A DNA stretch of 64,000 nucleotides from Actinacidiphila alni (GCF_900112845.1 NZ_FONG01000001.1:62001-126000), one strand, 5' to 3'; counted from the stretch's first letter, positions 36,471 to 44,707 are shown. Numbers and translations: made by a program. Notes: generated from the letters alone by a model not told the origin.

Positions 36471-39142
36471 CGACCGGGGATACGGCGACCGGAGGCACAA
36501 CGACCGGAAGTACGGCGGCAGGGGGCGCGATGGCCGGCCGCCTGCTCGGGCTGCGGCCCGCGCTGCGTCCCGGCATCCAGGTCGGACCCGCCCTGATGCG
36601 CGGACCGGTCGCCGTCCATCTGCTCAAGGACCCGGTCACCGGGGTGCGGATGGAAGTCGGGGTCAAGGAGCACTTCATCATCGCGCGGCTCGACGGCAGC
36701 CGGTCGCTCGCCGAGATCGGCGCGGAGTACGCCGAGCGGTTCGGGGCGCGGCTCGGCGACGCGCAGTGGCAGCAGATGCTGCGGGTGCTGTCGGTCCGTC
36801 AACTCCTGGACGGGGGGCGGCCGGTGGTGGTGCCGCCCGGCGGCGCCGCCGAGGAGCCCGCGCCCAAATCGACGCTGCTGCGCGGCCGGACCCGGATGGT
36901 CGCGGACGCGCCCGCGCTCATGGACCGGCTGCACGACGCGACGGCCTTCGCGCGCCGCCGCGCCGTCCTCGTACCGCTCAACGCCCTGGCCGTCGCCATG
37001 CTCGTGCTCGCCGCCGTGTTCCTCGGCGACCTCGTCGACCAGACCCGGCGGCTCTACCACCAGCCGGTGGCGCTCGCCGCCGTCGGCTGCGTCCTGTGGG
37101 TCAGCCTCGGCCTGCACGAACTGGCGCACGGCGTGGTGGCGCGGGCGTACGGGCTGCGGGTCGGCGAGATCGGGCTCCAGCGGCACTGGGGCTTCATGAC
37201 GTATCTGTACTGCGAGGTGCGGGACGTCCAGTTCCTCGGCCGGCGCGGCCGGCAGGTCGCCGTCGCGGCGGCGGGCGCCGTGATGAATCTGCTGTTCCTC
37301 GCGCCCTTCTGGATCGTCTGGGCCCTGCTGCCCGACGCGGCCCAGGCCGTCCCCTTCTTCGGCGGCCTCCTGCTGCTCGGCACCGCCATGGCCCTGCTCA
37401 ACCTCATCCCGCTCCCGCCGCTCGACGGCTACAAAGCCCTCGGCTACAACCTCGGCACCCTCCAACTCGCCACCGAGAGCCGCACGTTCCTCGCGGTGGC
37501 GGTACGGGCGGCCTTCCGGCCGAAGGCCGCGCAAGGGGATGCCGCCGCGGCGGCGGCTCCCTCTCGTTCGGCTTCCGCCCCGACGAACGGCGGTCGTACG
37601 GACGCCCCCGGCCGGCGGGGGGCCGAGGCCGGGGCCCCCGACGCCCGCGCCCGCCTGCGCGCCTACCCGACACGCCTTCGCGTCGTCTACGGCGGCTACG
37701 CCGCCTGCCTCGCCCTGATGGCCGTCGCGGCCCTGGCCGCCGCCGGATTCCTGGCCTGCGCGACCTTCCCCGACGGCTGGTCCGCCTGGACCCCGTACCT
37801 GCCCGTCGCCCTGGTCGTAGTCGCCCTGCTGCTCCGCCTCCTGGGCCTGAGGGCAGCCGCGCTGAGGCGCGGCCCGGCGGGCGAGGCGCCCGACAGTGCC
37901 GCGGACGGGACCTCGCGCGCGCCGGGAGACGCACCCGCGGCTTCGGCCGTCCCCGTGTCCGCGACGGCGCGGGCCGACAGAGCCGGGCCGGAAGCGCCCG
38001 GCGCCCCGCCGGACGGCGCCGCCGTGCGCGGCGGACATGACGTATCCAACCGGCCCGCCCCGGCGGGGCCGCCTCAGGAGCGGGAGAGAGGTGCCATGAC
38101 GACACAACCCCGGACGGTGGGGCCCGCCATCGTGCTCGACGGTGTCAGCAAGCGGTACGGCGAGGTGCGCGCGCTCGACGGGGTGTCGCTGACCGTGGAG
38201 CAGGGGGAGTTCTTCGGTGTGCTCGGGCCCAACGGGGCCGGGAAGACGACGCTCGTGGAGATCGTCGAGGGCATGCGGAAGGCCGACGGCGGGAAGGTCG
38301 CCGTCTTCGGGCAGAGCCCGTGGCCGCGGAACACGGCGCTGCTGCGCCGGATCGGCGTGCAGACGCAGGCGTCGGCCTTCTTCACCCGGCTCACCGCGTG
38401 GGAGCACCTGGAGACGGTCGCCGCGCTCCAGGGCGTGGACCGGGCGGCGGCGCGGCGGGCGATGGACCTGGTCGGGCTGCGCGACAAGGAACGCAGCCGG
38501 GTCGACGACCTGTCCGGCGGCCAGCGGCAACGGCTGGCCCTGGCGACCGCGCTGGTGCACGAGCCCGACCTGATCTTCATGGACGAGCCGACCGCCGCCC
38601 TGGACCCCGAGGCGCGCCGCGCCCTGTGGGCGGTGCTGCGCGATCTGCGCGGCGAGGGCCGCACCATCGTCTACACCACCCACTACCTGGACGAGGCCGA
38701 GGCGCTCTGCGACCGGGTGGCGATCATCGCGGGCGGCAAGGTCGTCGCGCTCGACGCCCCGGGCGCGCTGATCCGTTCGATGGCCGCGCCCGCCCGGCTG
38801 CTGATCCCCGCGCACCTGATCACCGTCGAACAGGCCCGCGCCGTCGAGGGCGTCGAACGCGTCCTGGTCGAGGGCGGCGAGGTCGTCCTGGAGACCCGGC
38901 ACGCCAACAAGGTGCTGGTCGAGGTGAGTTCCTTCGTGGACATGGACGCGATCCAGACCAGGACGGCGACGCTGGAGGACGCGTATCTGCGGCTGACCAG
39001 CACCGCGGGCACCGCCGGACCGGCCGACGACCGCCCCGCGACCACCACCACGAAGGCCACCACCACGAAGGCCGCCACCAGCACGAGTGCGAGTACGACG
39101 GCGAGTACGAGCGCCGCCGTCGGAACGGAGCCCCGACCGTGA
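36467..39142 (+). CDS. M50-like membrane protease fused in frame to an ABC transporter ATPase
   Basis: One 891-codon frame without a stop. Residues about 30-115 look like a PqqD/RRE-type winged helix (GVRMEVGVKEHFIIARLDG). A membrane metalloprotease follows, with GLHELAHG (HExxH at 217-221) and LNLIPLPPLDGYKALGY, the LDG motif of M50. Two more helices (about 405-465) and a disordered linker (about 470-540) lead to an ABC domain from residue 544: Walker A GPNGAGKTT, signature LSGGQRQRLA, Walker B LIFMDEPT and the switch TTHYLDE. The protease may cut the leader while the ATPase drives export with the next gene. A good ribosome site before Met544 suggests the ATPase is also made separately. Confidence 0.85.
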   Translation: MTTGDTATGGTTTGSTAAGGAMAGRLLGLRPALRPGIQVGPALMRGPVAVHLLKDPVTGVRMEVGVKEHFIIARLDGSRSLAEIGAEYAERFGARLGDAQWQQMLRVLSVRQLLDGGRPVVVPPGGAAEEPAPKSTLLRGRTRMVADAPALMDRLHDATAFARRRAVLVPLNALAVAMLVLAAVFLGDLVDQTRRLYHQPVALAAVGCVLWVSLGLHELAHGVVARAYGLRVGEIGLQRHWGFMTYLYCEVRDVQFLGRRGRQVAVAAAGAVMNLLFLAPFWIVWALLPDAAQAVPFFGGLLLLGTAMALLNLIPLPPLDGYKALGYNLGTLQLATESRTFLAVAVRAAFRPKAAQGDAAAAAAPSRSASAPTNGGRTDAPGRRGAEAGAPDARARLRAYPTRLRVVYGGYAACLALMAVAALAAAGFLACATFPDGWSAWTPYLPVALVVVALLLRLLGLRAAALRRGPAGEAPDSAADGTSRAPGDAPAASAVPVSATARADRAGPEAPGAPPDGAAVRGGHDVSNRPAPAGPPQERERGAMTTQPRTVGPAIVLDGVSKRYGEVRALDGVSLTVEQGEFFGVLGPNGAGKTTLVEIVEGMRKADGGKVAVFGQSPWPRNTALLRRIGVQTQASAFFTRLTAWEHLETVAALQGVDRAAARRAMDLVGLRDKERSRVDDLSGGQRQRLALATALVHEPDLIFMDEPTAALDPEARRALWAVLRDLRGEGRTIVYTTHYLDEAEALCDRVAIIAGGKVVALDAPGALIRSMAAPARLLIPAHLITVEQARAVEGVERVLVEGGEVVLETRHANKVLVEVSSFVDMDAIQTRTATLEDAYLRLTSTAGTAGPADDRPATTTTKATTTKAATSTSASTTASTSAAVGTEPRP
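38080..38098 (+). promoter_or_regulatory. Internal ribosome site and ATG for the ABC ATPase
   Basis: GGGAGAGAGG ends 5 nt before ATG 38096, in frame within the larger gene. Initiation here gives a 348-aa free ABC ATPase beginning MTTQPRTVGPAIVLDGVSKRYG, the usual N-terminus of such proteins. Both the fusion and the short form are therefore possible. Confidence 0.6.
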
Positions 39143-39900
39143 CCACCGCCTCCCCGTACTCGGCGCTGACCAGGGCGACTTACCTGGCGTCGATACGCGA
39201 CCGCACCACCGTCTTCTTCACCTTCGCCTTCCCGCTGGTCTTCCTCGTCGTCTTCGGCCTGCTCTTCCGCGGCCAGTCGGTGGACGACGGCCTGCCGTAC
39301 ATCAATTACGTGGCACCCGGTGTGCTGTCCTGGGGCGTCGGCAACGCCGCCCTGTTCGGCCCCGCCTTCGCGCTGATGCACTGGCGGCGCGACGACATCC
39401 TGCGGCTGATCTGGCGCACCCCGACCCCGCTGCCGACGGTGCTCGCCTCGCGCTTCGTGGTCGCCGTCGTGGTCGGCCTGTCGCAGGCGGTGCTGTTCAC
39501 GGCGGTCGCGCTGCTGCCCTTCTTCGGCCTTCACCTGGACGGGAGTTGGCCGCTGGCGCTGCCGCTGCTGGTCTTCGGTGTCGCCGCCTTCCTGGCCATG
39601 GGCCTGGTGGTTGGCAGTCTCGCCGACACCCCGGAGGCGGTCGCCGCCATCGCCAACTGCGTGATGGTGCCGATGGCGTTCCTGTCCGGCTCCTTCTACC
39701 CGGCCGACCTGCTGCCGGGCTGGATCCAGACCATGTCGTGGGTGCTGCCGCTGCGTTACCTCGACCACGGGCTCACCGATGTGCTCGCGGGCCGCGCCAC
39801 GGCGGGCTCGCTCGCCCTGGACTGCGCGGGGCTCGCCGCTTTCACCGTCGTCTTCGGGCTGATCGCCGCCCGCTCTTTCCGCTGGAGCAACCGGACATGA
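39139..39900 (+). CDS. ABC-2 type transporter permease
   Basis: This 253-aa integral membrane protein has about six helices (FFTFAFPLVFLVVFGLLF, SWGVGNAALFGPAFALM, VVAVVVGLSQAVLFTAVALL and others). The ABC-2 motif region MVPMAFLSGSFYPADLLPGWIQTMSWVLPLRYLDHGL is typical of DrrB-like exporters. GTG 39139 overlaps the ATPase stop by 4 nt. With the ATPase it should export, or give resistance to, the mature peptide. Confidence 0.9.
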   Translation: MTTASPYSALTRATYLASIRDRTTVFFTFAFPLVFLVVFGLLFRGQSVDDGLPYINYVAPGVLSWGVGNAALFGPAFALMHWRRDDILRLIWRTPTPLPTVLASRFVVAVVVGLSQAVLFTAVALLPFFGLHLDGSWPLALPLLVFGVAAFLAMGLVVGSLADTPEAVAAIANCVMVPMAFLSGSFYPADLLPGWIQTMSWVLPLRYLDHGLTDVLAGRATAGSLALDCAGLAAFTVVFGLIAARSFRWSNRT

Positions 39901-41927
39901 GCCTCGACACCCCGGTACGACCCGCGACCGCGCCCGACGCGGCCGACATCCCGGGACAGACCCCGCTGGAGACGGCGGGGCGCGACCTGGAACGGCGCCT
40001 GGCCCGGCGCGCCGCGCACGCGGGCGGTGTGCCCGCGCCGACCGTCGCCGTCGTCGGCGGCCACGATGTGCTGCGTCCCGAGCCGCCGGAGGCCGCGCGC
40101 CACCGCGCGTCCGCGACCGTGCACCTCACCTCCGACGCCGTGCTGCTCGGCCCTTGGGGCGGCACGCCCGACACCGCCGCCTGCGGGGTCTGCCTGGCGA
40201 TCCGCTGGCAGCGGCTGCGTACCCGCACCGAACGCGAGGCCCTGGAGACCGGCCTCGCCCGTACGGCCGCGGGCGCCTGGCCGCCGCTGCCGGACTTCGC
40301 CGTCGACGCGGTGTGGGCGCTGTACGAGCTGACCCTGCGGTCCGCCGCGCCGGCCGACGGCCACGACCTGCCCCGGGTCACCCGGTACGACCTGGAGACC
40401 GGCCACGTCCAGAGCGTGCCGCTGCTCGCCGACCCGCTGTGTCCGCACGCACCGCACGCACCGCACGGACCTCATGGCCCCCGTCGACCTCATGGTCCGG
40501 AGACGTCAACCGGCCCTGCCGAGACGGACGTTGCCGTACGCGAGCCCTTCCCCGTGTCCCGTGCCAAATCCGCCCCCGACGGCTACCGGCTGCGCTCGCC
40601 CGGGTCGTACGGGCTGCCGACCGACGCGCTCGCCAACTCCGTGTGCGGGGTGCTGGGCGCCGGGACGTGGATGGACGTCACCTCGCCGACCACCGCCCCG
40701 GTCGCGGGCAGCGTCTTCATGCGCGGCTACGCGGGCCTGACCGACGTCACCTGGAGCGGCCAGGCCAACTCCTTCGCCGCCAGCCGCGATCTGGCCTTCC
40801 TCGAAGGGCTCGAACGCTACGCCGGCACCCACCGCCGGGAGACCGGCGGCATGATCACCGAGGCGTACGACAGCCTCGTCGGGCGCGGTGAGGCCGCCCT
40901 CGACCCGCGCGACTGCGGCCTCTACGCGCCCCGGACCTACGCGACCGACCCGATGATCGCGCCCTTCGACCCGGCGCGGCCGATCCCGTGGGTCCGCGGC
41001 TGGTCGCTGCGCGACGAGCGCGAGCTGCTGGTGCCGGCCCGGCTGGTCTACTACAGCGCGGGCACCGCCGCCGACCACTTCGTCTTCGAGTGCTCCAACG
41101 GCTGTGCGATCGGCAGCTGCCTGGAGGAGGCCGTGCTCTTCGGCCTGCTCGAACTCATCGAGCGGGACGCCTTCCTGCTCGGCTGGTACGGCAACGCGCC
41201 GCTGACCGAGATCGACCTCGGCTCCTGCCGCAGCCCGGTGGTGCGCGCCATGACCGACCGCGCCGCGCTGTGCGGCTACGACGTGCACGCCTTCGACAAC
41301 CGGATCGACCTCGCGGTGCCGGTCGTCACCGGCCTCGCCGTGCGCCGCGACGGCGGCCCCGGCACCCTGGCCTTCGCCGCCGGCGCCGCCTTCGACCCGG
41401 AGACCGCGGTGGAGTCGGCCGTCTCGGAGATCCTCACCTATCTCCCGCACCTGCCACGGCAGGTGACGGAGCGTCCGGCCGAACTGGCAGCAATGGCGGC
41501 CGACTTCGACCTTGTGCGCCGACTCCCGGACCACGCCGCGCTGTTCGGCCTGCCGGAGATGGCGGCGCACGTCGGAAACTACCTGGAGCCGCCCGCCGTC
41601 CGGGCGTTGGAGGACGTCTACGCCGCGTGGGAGCGGAGCCGGCCGCGCGGCCTCGACCTGCGCGAGGACGTGCTGTGGTGCAAGGACGAGCTGGTGCGGG
41701 CCGGCTGCGATGTGATCGTGGTCGACCAGACCACGCCCGAGCAGCGCCGGATGGGCCTGCGGACGGTGTGCACGCTGGCGCCGGGACTGCTGCCGATCGA
41801 CTTCGGCTGGCCGCGGCAGCGCGCGCTGACCATGCCGCGGCTGCGCACCGCCCAGCGGCGCGGCGGCCTGCGCCCGGACGACCTGCGGGACGACGAGGTG
41901 CGCCGCGTCCCGCACCCGTTCCCGTGA
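39897..41927 (+). CDS. YcaO protein 2
   Basis: This 676-aa paralogue of the first YcaO has the same layout and the same PHPFP end. The YcaO core is intact: DLAFLEGLERYAG near 300 and EEAVLFGLLELIERDAFLLGWYG near 410. The N-terminal domain keeps the first Cys pair (CGVC near 95), but the second is replaced by a His/Pro-rich stretch beginning CPHAPHAPHGP near 181, so the zinc site is altered. It could form a second heterocycle type, modify a different position or install a non-azole backbone change. ATG 39897 overlaps the permease stop by 4 nt. It is the last gene of the plus-strand operon. Confidence 0.88.
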   Translation: MSLDTPVRPATAPDAADIPGQTPLETAGRDLERRLARRAAHAGGVPAPTVAVVGGHDVLRPEPPEAARHRASATVHLTSDAVLLGPWGGTPDTAACGVCLAIRWQRLRTRTEREALETGLARTAAGAWPPLPDFAVDAVWALYELTLRSAAPADGHDLPRVTRYDLETGHVQSVPLLADPLCPHAPHAPHGPHGPRRPHGPETSTGPAETDVAVREPFPVSRAKSAPDGYRLRSPGSYGLPTDALANSVCGVLGAGTWMDVTSPTTAPVAGSVFMRGYAGLTDVTWSGQANSFAASRDLAFLEGLERYAGTHRRETGGMITEAYDSLVGRGEAALDPRDCGLYAPRTYATDPMIAPFDPARPIPWVRGWSLRDERELLVPARLVYYSAGTAADHFVFECSNGCAIGSCLEEAVLFGLLELIERDAFLLGWYGNAPLTEIDLGSCRSPVVRAMTDRAALCGYDVHAFDNRIDLAVPVVTGLAVRRDGGPGTLAFAAGAAFDPETAVESAVSEILTYLPHLPRQVTERPAELAAMAADFDLVRRLPDHAALFGLPEMAAHVGNYLEPPAVRALEDVYAAWERSRPRGLDLREDVLWCKDELVRAGCDVIVVDQTTPEQRRMGLRTVCTLAPGLLPIDFGWPRQRALTMPRLRTAQRRGGLRPDDLRDDEVRRVPHPFP

Positions 41928-41967
41928 GCGCCGACGGGGTTCCGCCGAACCCCGTCGGACATGACTA

Positions 41968-41998
41968 CTCCGCGGACCGGGAAGGCCGGTCCGCGGAG
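41968..41998. terminator. Bidirectional terminator between YcaO 2 and the precursor gene
   Basis: CTCCGCGGACCGG pairs perfectly with CCGGTCCGCGGAG over 13 bp around a 5-nt loop. It lies between the convergent ends of the biosynthetic operon and the precursor gene, so it can stop both transcripts. Confidence 0.75.
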
Positions 41999-42019
41999 CG
42001 TGATACGGGTGACGGCTCG

Positions 42020-42208
42020 TCAGGCGGTGCAGCTGGTGGTGCTGGTGGTGCTGGAGCAGGTGCTGGTGCTGGAGCAGCTCGTCGACGAGCCGAGCATGAC
42101 CTCGCTGGCGTCCGAGTAGTCGGTGATCTCGAAGGTCTCCGACTCCAGCTCCAGGATCTCCTGGGCCAGGGAGGCGAGCGGCGTGTCCAGCTTGGAGATG
42201 TCAGCCAT
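42020..42208 (-). CDS. TOMM/thiopeptide-like precursor peptide
   Basis: This 62-aa peptide has a 40-residue acidic leader (LASLAQEILELESETFEIT, then DYSDASEVMLG) and a 22-residue core. The core holds 10 Ser, 8 Thr, 3 Cys (core positions 5, 11, 20) and a final Ala. The leader with ESETFEI...ASEV is of the thiazolylpeptide-type bacteriocin precursor kind. The cut is probably after the Leu-Gly before the first Ser; this is inferred. GAAGGAG lies 6 nt before ATG 42208. It is convergent with the biosynthetic operon and has its own promoter region. On the plus strand the core reads as a GGT/GCT/GGA quasi-repeat. Confidence 0.88.
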   Translation of the reverse strand: MADISKLDTPLASLAQEILELESETFEITDYSDASEVMLGSSTSCSSTSTCSSTTSTTSCTA

Positions 42209-42233
42209 GATGACTCCTTCTCAGCAGGGAGCG

Positions 42234-42250
42234 CGGTCCGCAGCGGACCG
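42234..42250. promoter_or_regulatory. 17-bp palindrome in the precursor leader
   Basis: CGGTCCGC-A-GCGGACCG is perfect and lies 26 nt upstream of the precursor start codon. A -10-like TAGAAA (minus strand, 42265-42260) lies just beyond it. It could be an operator or a transcript hairpin that tunes expression of the precursor. Confidence 0.45.
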
Positions 42251-42471
42251 GCAGCATCTTTCTACGCGCGTCCACTGGCGAATCACCCTGCCGCCCGCTG
42301 TCATCCCGCTGGCACCGCCAGGACCGCGTGTCACGCCACACGCGCCAAGGCCCTTGTGTCTCGCGGCTGTTCGGCCGGCGCCCGTACGCGGCGGCGACCC
42401 GGCCCGTACCCCGGCAGGCACCTCGGTCCGCACCCCGTCCCGTACGCCCCCGACCCCGTCCGGAGCGCCCG

Positions 42472-43860
42472 ATGACCGCGCCCATGAACGCCGTACCCGC
42501 GAAAGCGAACGCGACCGCTCCCGAGCCTGAACCCGTGCCCGAGGCCGTGCTGGCGCGGGCCGCCGAGCTGTACCTCGACCTGCACCGGCACCCCGAGCTG
42601 TCCGGCGCCGAGGAGCGCACCGCGGCCCGCTTCGGCGCCGCGCTCACCGCGGCGGGCCTGCGGGTCGAGTCCGGGATCGGCGGGCACGGCGTGGTCGGCG
42701 TCCTGGAGAACGGGCCCGGACCCGTCGTCATGATCCGCGCGGAACTCGACGCGCTGCCGGTCCGCGAGGAGACCGGCCTGCCGTACGCCAGCACCGCCAC
42801 CGCGCCGGGACCCGACGGCGCCCCCGTACCGGTGATGCACGCCTGCGGCCACGACATGCACCTGGCCTGCCTGGCCGGCGCCGCCACCCGGCTGGCGGGG
42901 GAGCCCGAACGGTGGCGGGGCACCCTGCTGGTGGTCGGCCAGCCCGCCGAGGAGACGCTCGGCGGCGCCGCCGCGATGCTCGCCGACGGCCTCTACCGGC
43001 GCTTCCCCGTCCCCGGCGAGGTGCTGGCCCAGCACGTGGTGCCGCTGCCCGCCGGCATGGTCGCGCACGCCAACGGCCCGCTGCTCGCGGGCAGTACCAC
43101 GCTGGAGATCGTGCTGCACGGCCGCGGCGGCCACGCCGCCACCCCGCAGCTCGCCGCCGACCCGGTGATCGCGGCGGCGGCCGTCGTCCTGCGGCTCCAG
43201 ACCGTGGTCTCCCGCGAGACCGGGCCCGGTGAACCGCTGGTGCTCACCGTCGGCTCGGTCCGCGCGGGCACACCGGGCGCGGGCAATGTCATCGCGGACA
43301 CCGCGACCCTCCAGGTGACGGTCCGGGCCTTCTCCGACGCCGCCCTGGACCGGGCGGTCGCCGCCGTGGAGCGGATCGTCCGGGCCGAGGCCGCCGCGGC
43401 GCCCGAACCCGCGCCGCCCGCCCCGGAGGTCCGGGTGCTGTCCAGGTCGGGCCCCACCGTCCCCGACGCGGAGCTGACCGCCGACCTGCGGCGCGCCCAC
43501 GAGGCGGCCTTCGGGGCACGGCGGGTGACCCGCTGGCAGCCCTCGATGGCCACCGAGGACGTCGCGCTCTACGGGGAGGCCGGTGTGCGGCTGCACGGGG
43601 TGCCGGGCATCAGGACCGGCTACTGGATGCTCGGCGCGGCCGGCCCCCGGCAGTGGGCGGCGGCGGGCGAGGGGACGGGCCCCGCCGACGCCGCGCGGCG
43701 GCTGGCCGCGCTGCCGCCCAACCACTCGCCGCGCTTCGCCCCGCACCCCCGGCTGACGCTGGAGGCGGGCATCGCGGCGATGACGGTGGCGGTACGGGCC
43801 CGGATGCCGTCGGTTAAGGTCGGCAGTCACGTACCGCAGCCACCCGAGGGGCCCTGGTGA
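42472..43860 (+). CDS. M20-family amidohydrolase
   Basis: This 462-aa zinc amidohydrolase of the M20D (hippurate hydrolase / carboxypeptidase) group. Motifs are LYLDLHRHPELSGAEERTA, IRAELDALPVREETGLPYAS, the metal-binding MHACGHDMHLACLAGAA, GQPAEETLGGAAAML, and the dimerisation-domain GRGGHAATPQLAADPV. ATG 42472 follows GGAG at 6 nt. It heads a tightly overlapping trio with the next two genes. In the purine locus it may act on an N-carbamoyl or acyl amino acid, but the substrate is not determinable here. It is divergent from the precursor gene and marks the right border of the RiPP cluster. Confidence 0.88.
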   Translation: MTAPMNAVPAKANATAPEPEPVPEAVLARAAELYLDLHRHPELSGAEERTAARFGAALTAAGLRVESGIGGHGVVGVLENGPGPVVMIRAELDALPVREETGLPYASTATAPGPDGAPVPVMHACGHDMHLACLAGAATRLAGEPERWRGTLLVVGQPAEETLGGAAAMLADGLYRRFPVPGEVLAQHVVPLPAGMVAHANGPLLAGSTTLEIVLHGRGGHAATPQLAADPVIAAAAVVLRLQTVVSRETGPGEPLVLTVGSVRAGTPGAGNVIADTATLQVTVRAFSDAALDRAVAAVERIVRAEAAAAPEPAPPAPEVRVLSRSGPTVPDAELTADLRRAHEAAFGARRVTRWQPSMATEDVALYGEAGVRLHGVPGIRTGYWMLGAAGPRQWAAAGEGTGPADAARRLAALPPNHSPRFAPHPRLTLEAGIAAMTVAVRARMPSVKVGSHVPQPPEGPW

Positions 43861-44183
43861 GACTGAGGCTGGAATTCACGACCGAGCCGTTCGACCTGGA
43901 CGAGCCGCCCGCGCACGCCGTGGTGGCCCGCGAGGTGGTGGAGGGCGCGGCGCTGGACGCGGTGGACGTCGGCCCGTTCGGCAACACGGCCGAGGGCGGG
44001 CCCGACGCGATCGTCGGCACGGTCGCCGATCTGCTGCGCCGCACCCTCGCGGCGGGCGCCACCCGGGTGTCGCTCCAGGTCAATGTGATCGACGGCGCGG
44101 GGACGGGCGAGGGCGCGGGGGACGGGGAGAACACCGGGGCCGGGGAAGGCGAAGGCACGGGGGCCGGGGAGGTCGGCAAGTGA
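43857..44183 (+). CDS. Small hypothetical protein in the amidohydrolase operon
   Basis: This 108-aa protein has the N-terminal 80 residues ordered (RLRLEFTTEPFDLDEPPAHAVVAREVV, LLRRTLAAGATRVSLQVNVID) and a Gly/Glu-rich tail. The ordered part looks like an alternating alpha/beta ferredoxin-like unit. I do not recognise the family. GTG 43857 overlaps the amidohydrolase stop and the next gene overlaps its own stop, so the three are translationally coupled. Confidence 0.6.
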   Translation: MRLRLEFTTEPFDLDEPPAHAVVAREVVEGAALDAVDVGPFGNTAEGGPDAIVGTVADLLRRTLAAGATRVSLQVNVIDGAGTGEGAGDGENTGAGEGEGTGAGEVGK

Positions 44184-44578
44184 CGACCGCCGGGGGGCAC
44201 CCCTTCGCCGCCGCGGTGAAGCCGCTGGTGGACGCGATGGGCGCGGAAATGGTCGCGCCGGACCAGGCGCGCGGTGACGATGTGGTGCTGAGCTGGGAGG
44301 GCCAGGAAGTGGTGGCCGTCCGGCTGCCCCATCTGGCCGATTCCCTCGACCACCTGCTGGCCGACCTCGAACGGCGGCACGGCCCGCTGCCCGACCTCGG
44401 CCGCAAGGACAAGCAGACCGTCGTCCGCATCCTGGAGGAACGCGGCGCCTTCTCCGTCCGGCACGGCGTGGAGACCGTCGCGTCCGCGCTGGGCGTCAGC
44501 CGCTTCACCGTCTACAACTACCTCAACCGCGAGACAGCGGCTGTGAACAGGGAAAAGAGCGCCGACAGCGGCGAGTGA
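44180..44578 (+). CDS. Helix-turn-helix protein (YheO-type HTH_22 domain)
   Basis: This 132-aa protein. The C-terminal region KQTVVRILEERGAFSVRHGVETVASALGVSRFTVYNYL matches the HTH of YheO/DauR-like regulators. The N-terminal half (HPFAAAVKPLVDAMGAEMV...SWEGQEVVAVRLPHLADSL) is not the usual PAS-like YheO domain. It may regulate the amidohydrolase operon or the downstream urate genes. GTG 44180 gives a 4-nt overlap with the previous gene. Confidence 0.72.
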   Translation: MTTAGGHPFAAAVKPLVDAMGAEMVAPDQARGDDVVLSWEGQEVVAVRLPHLADSLDHLLADLERRHGPLPDLGRKDKQTVVRILEERGAFSVRHGVETVASALGVSRFTVYNYLNRETAAVNREKSADSGE

Positions 44579-44658
44579 CCGGGCCCGCCTCGGGGCCACC
44601 GCAGGGCCGCCGTCCGCGCCTTCCATTCACCTGTGCCCCGGCTTTGTTACCGGAAGTT

Positions 44659-44707
44659 TTCAACAAACTGTTGACGTCGCGCGGCGGCGGCTTCTAGCTT
44701 GCGACTG
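44659..44707 (+). promoter_or_regulatory. uraD promoter with TTCAAC operator and leaderless start
   Basis: TTGACG (44671-44676) and TAGCTT (44695-44700) are 18 bp apart and fit a housekeeping promoter. The expected start of transcription falls on or next to the GTG at 44707, so the uraD message is probably leaderless; no ribosome site is visible. TTCAAC-N5-GTTGAC (44659-44675) overlaps the -35 box and matches the inverted repeat at allB. Confidence 0.6.

Noticed and set aside
39897..41927. Thioamide-forming role for YcaO 2
   Set aside because: No TfuA partner is present and the protein keeps the PHPFP tail typical of azoline formation; kept open only as a weak alternative.
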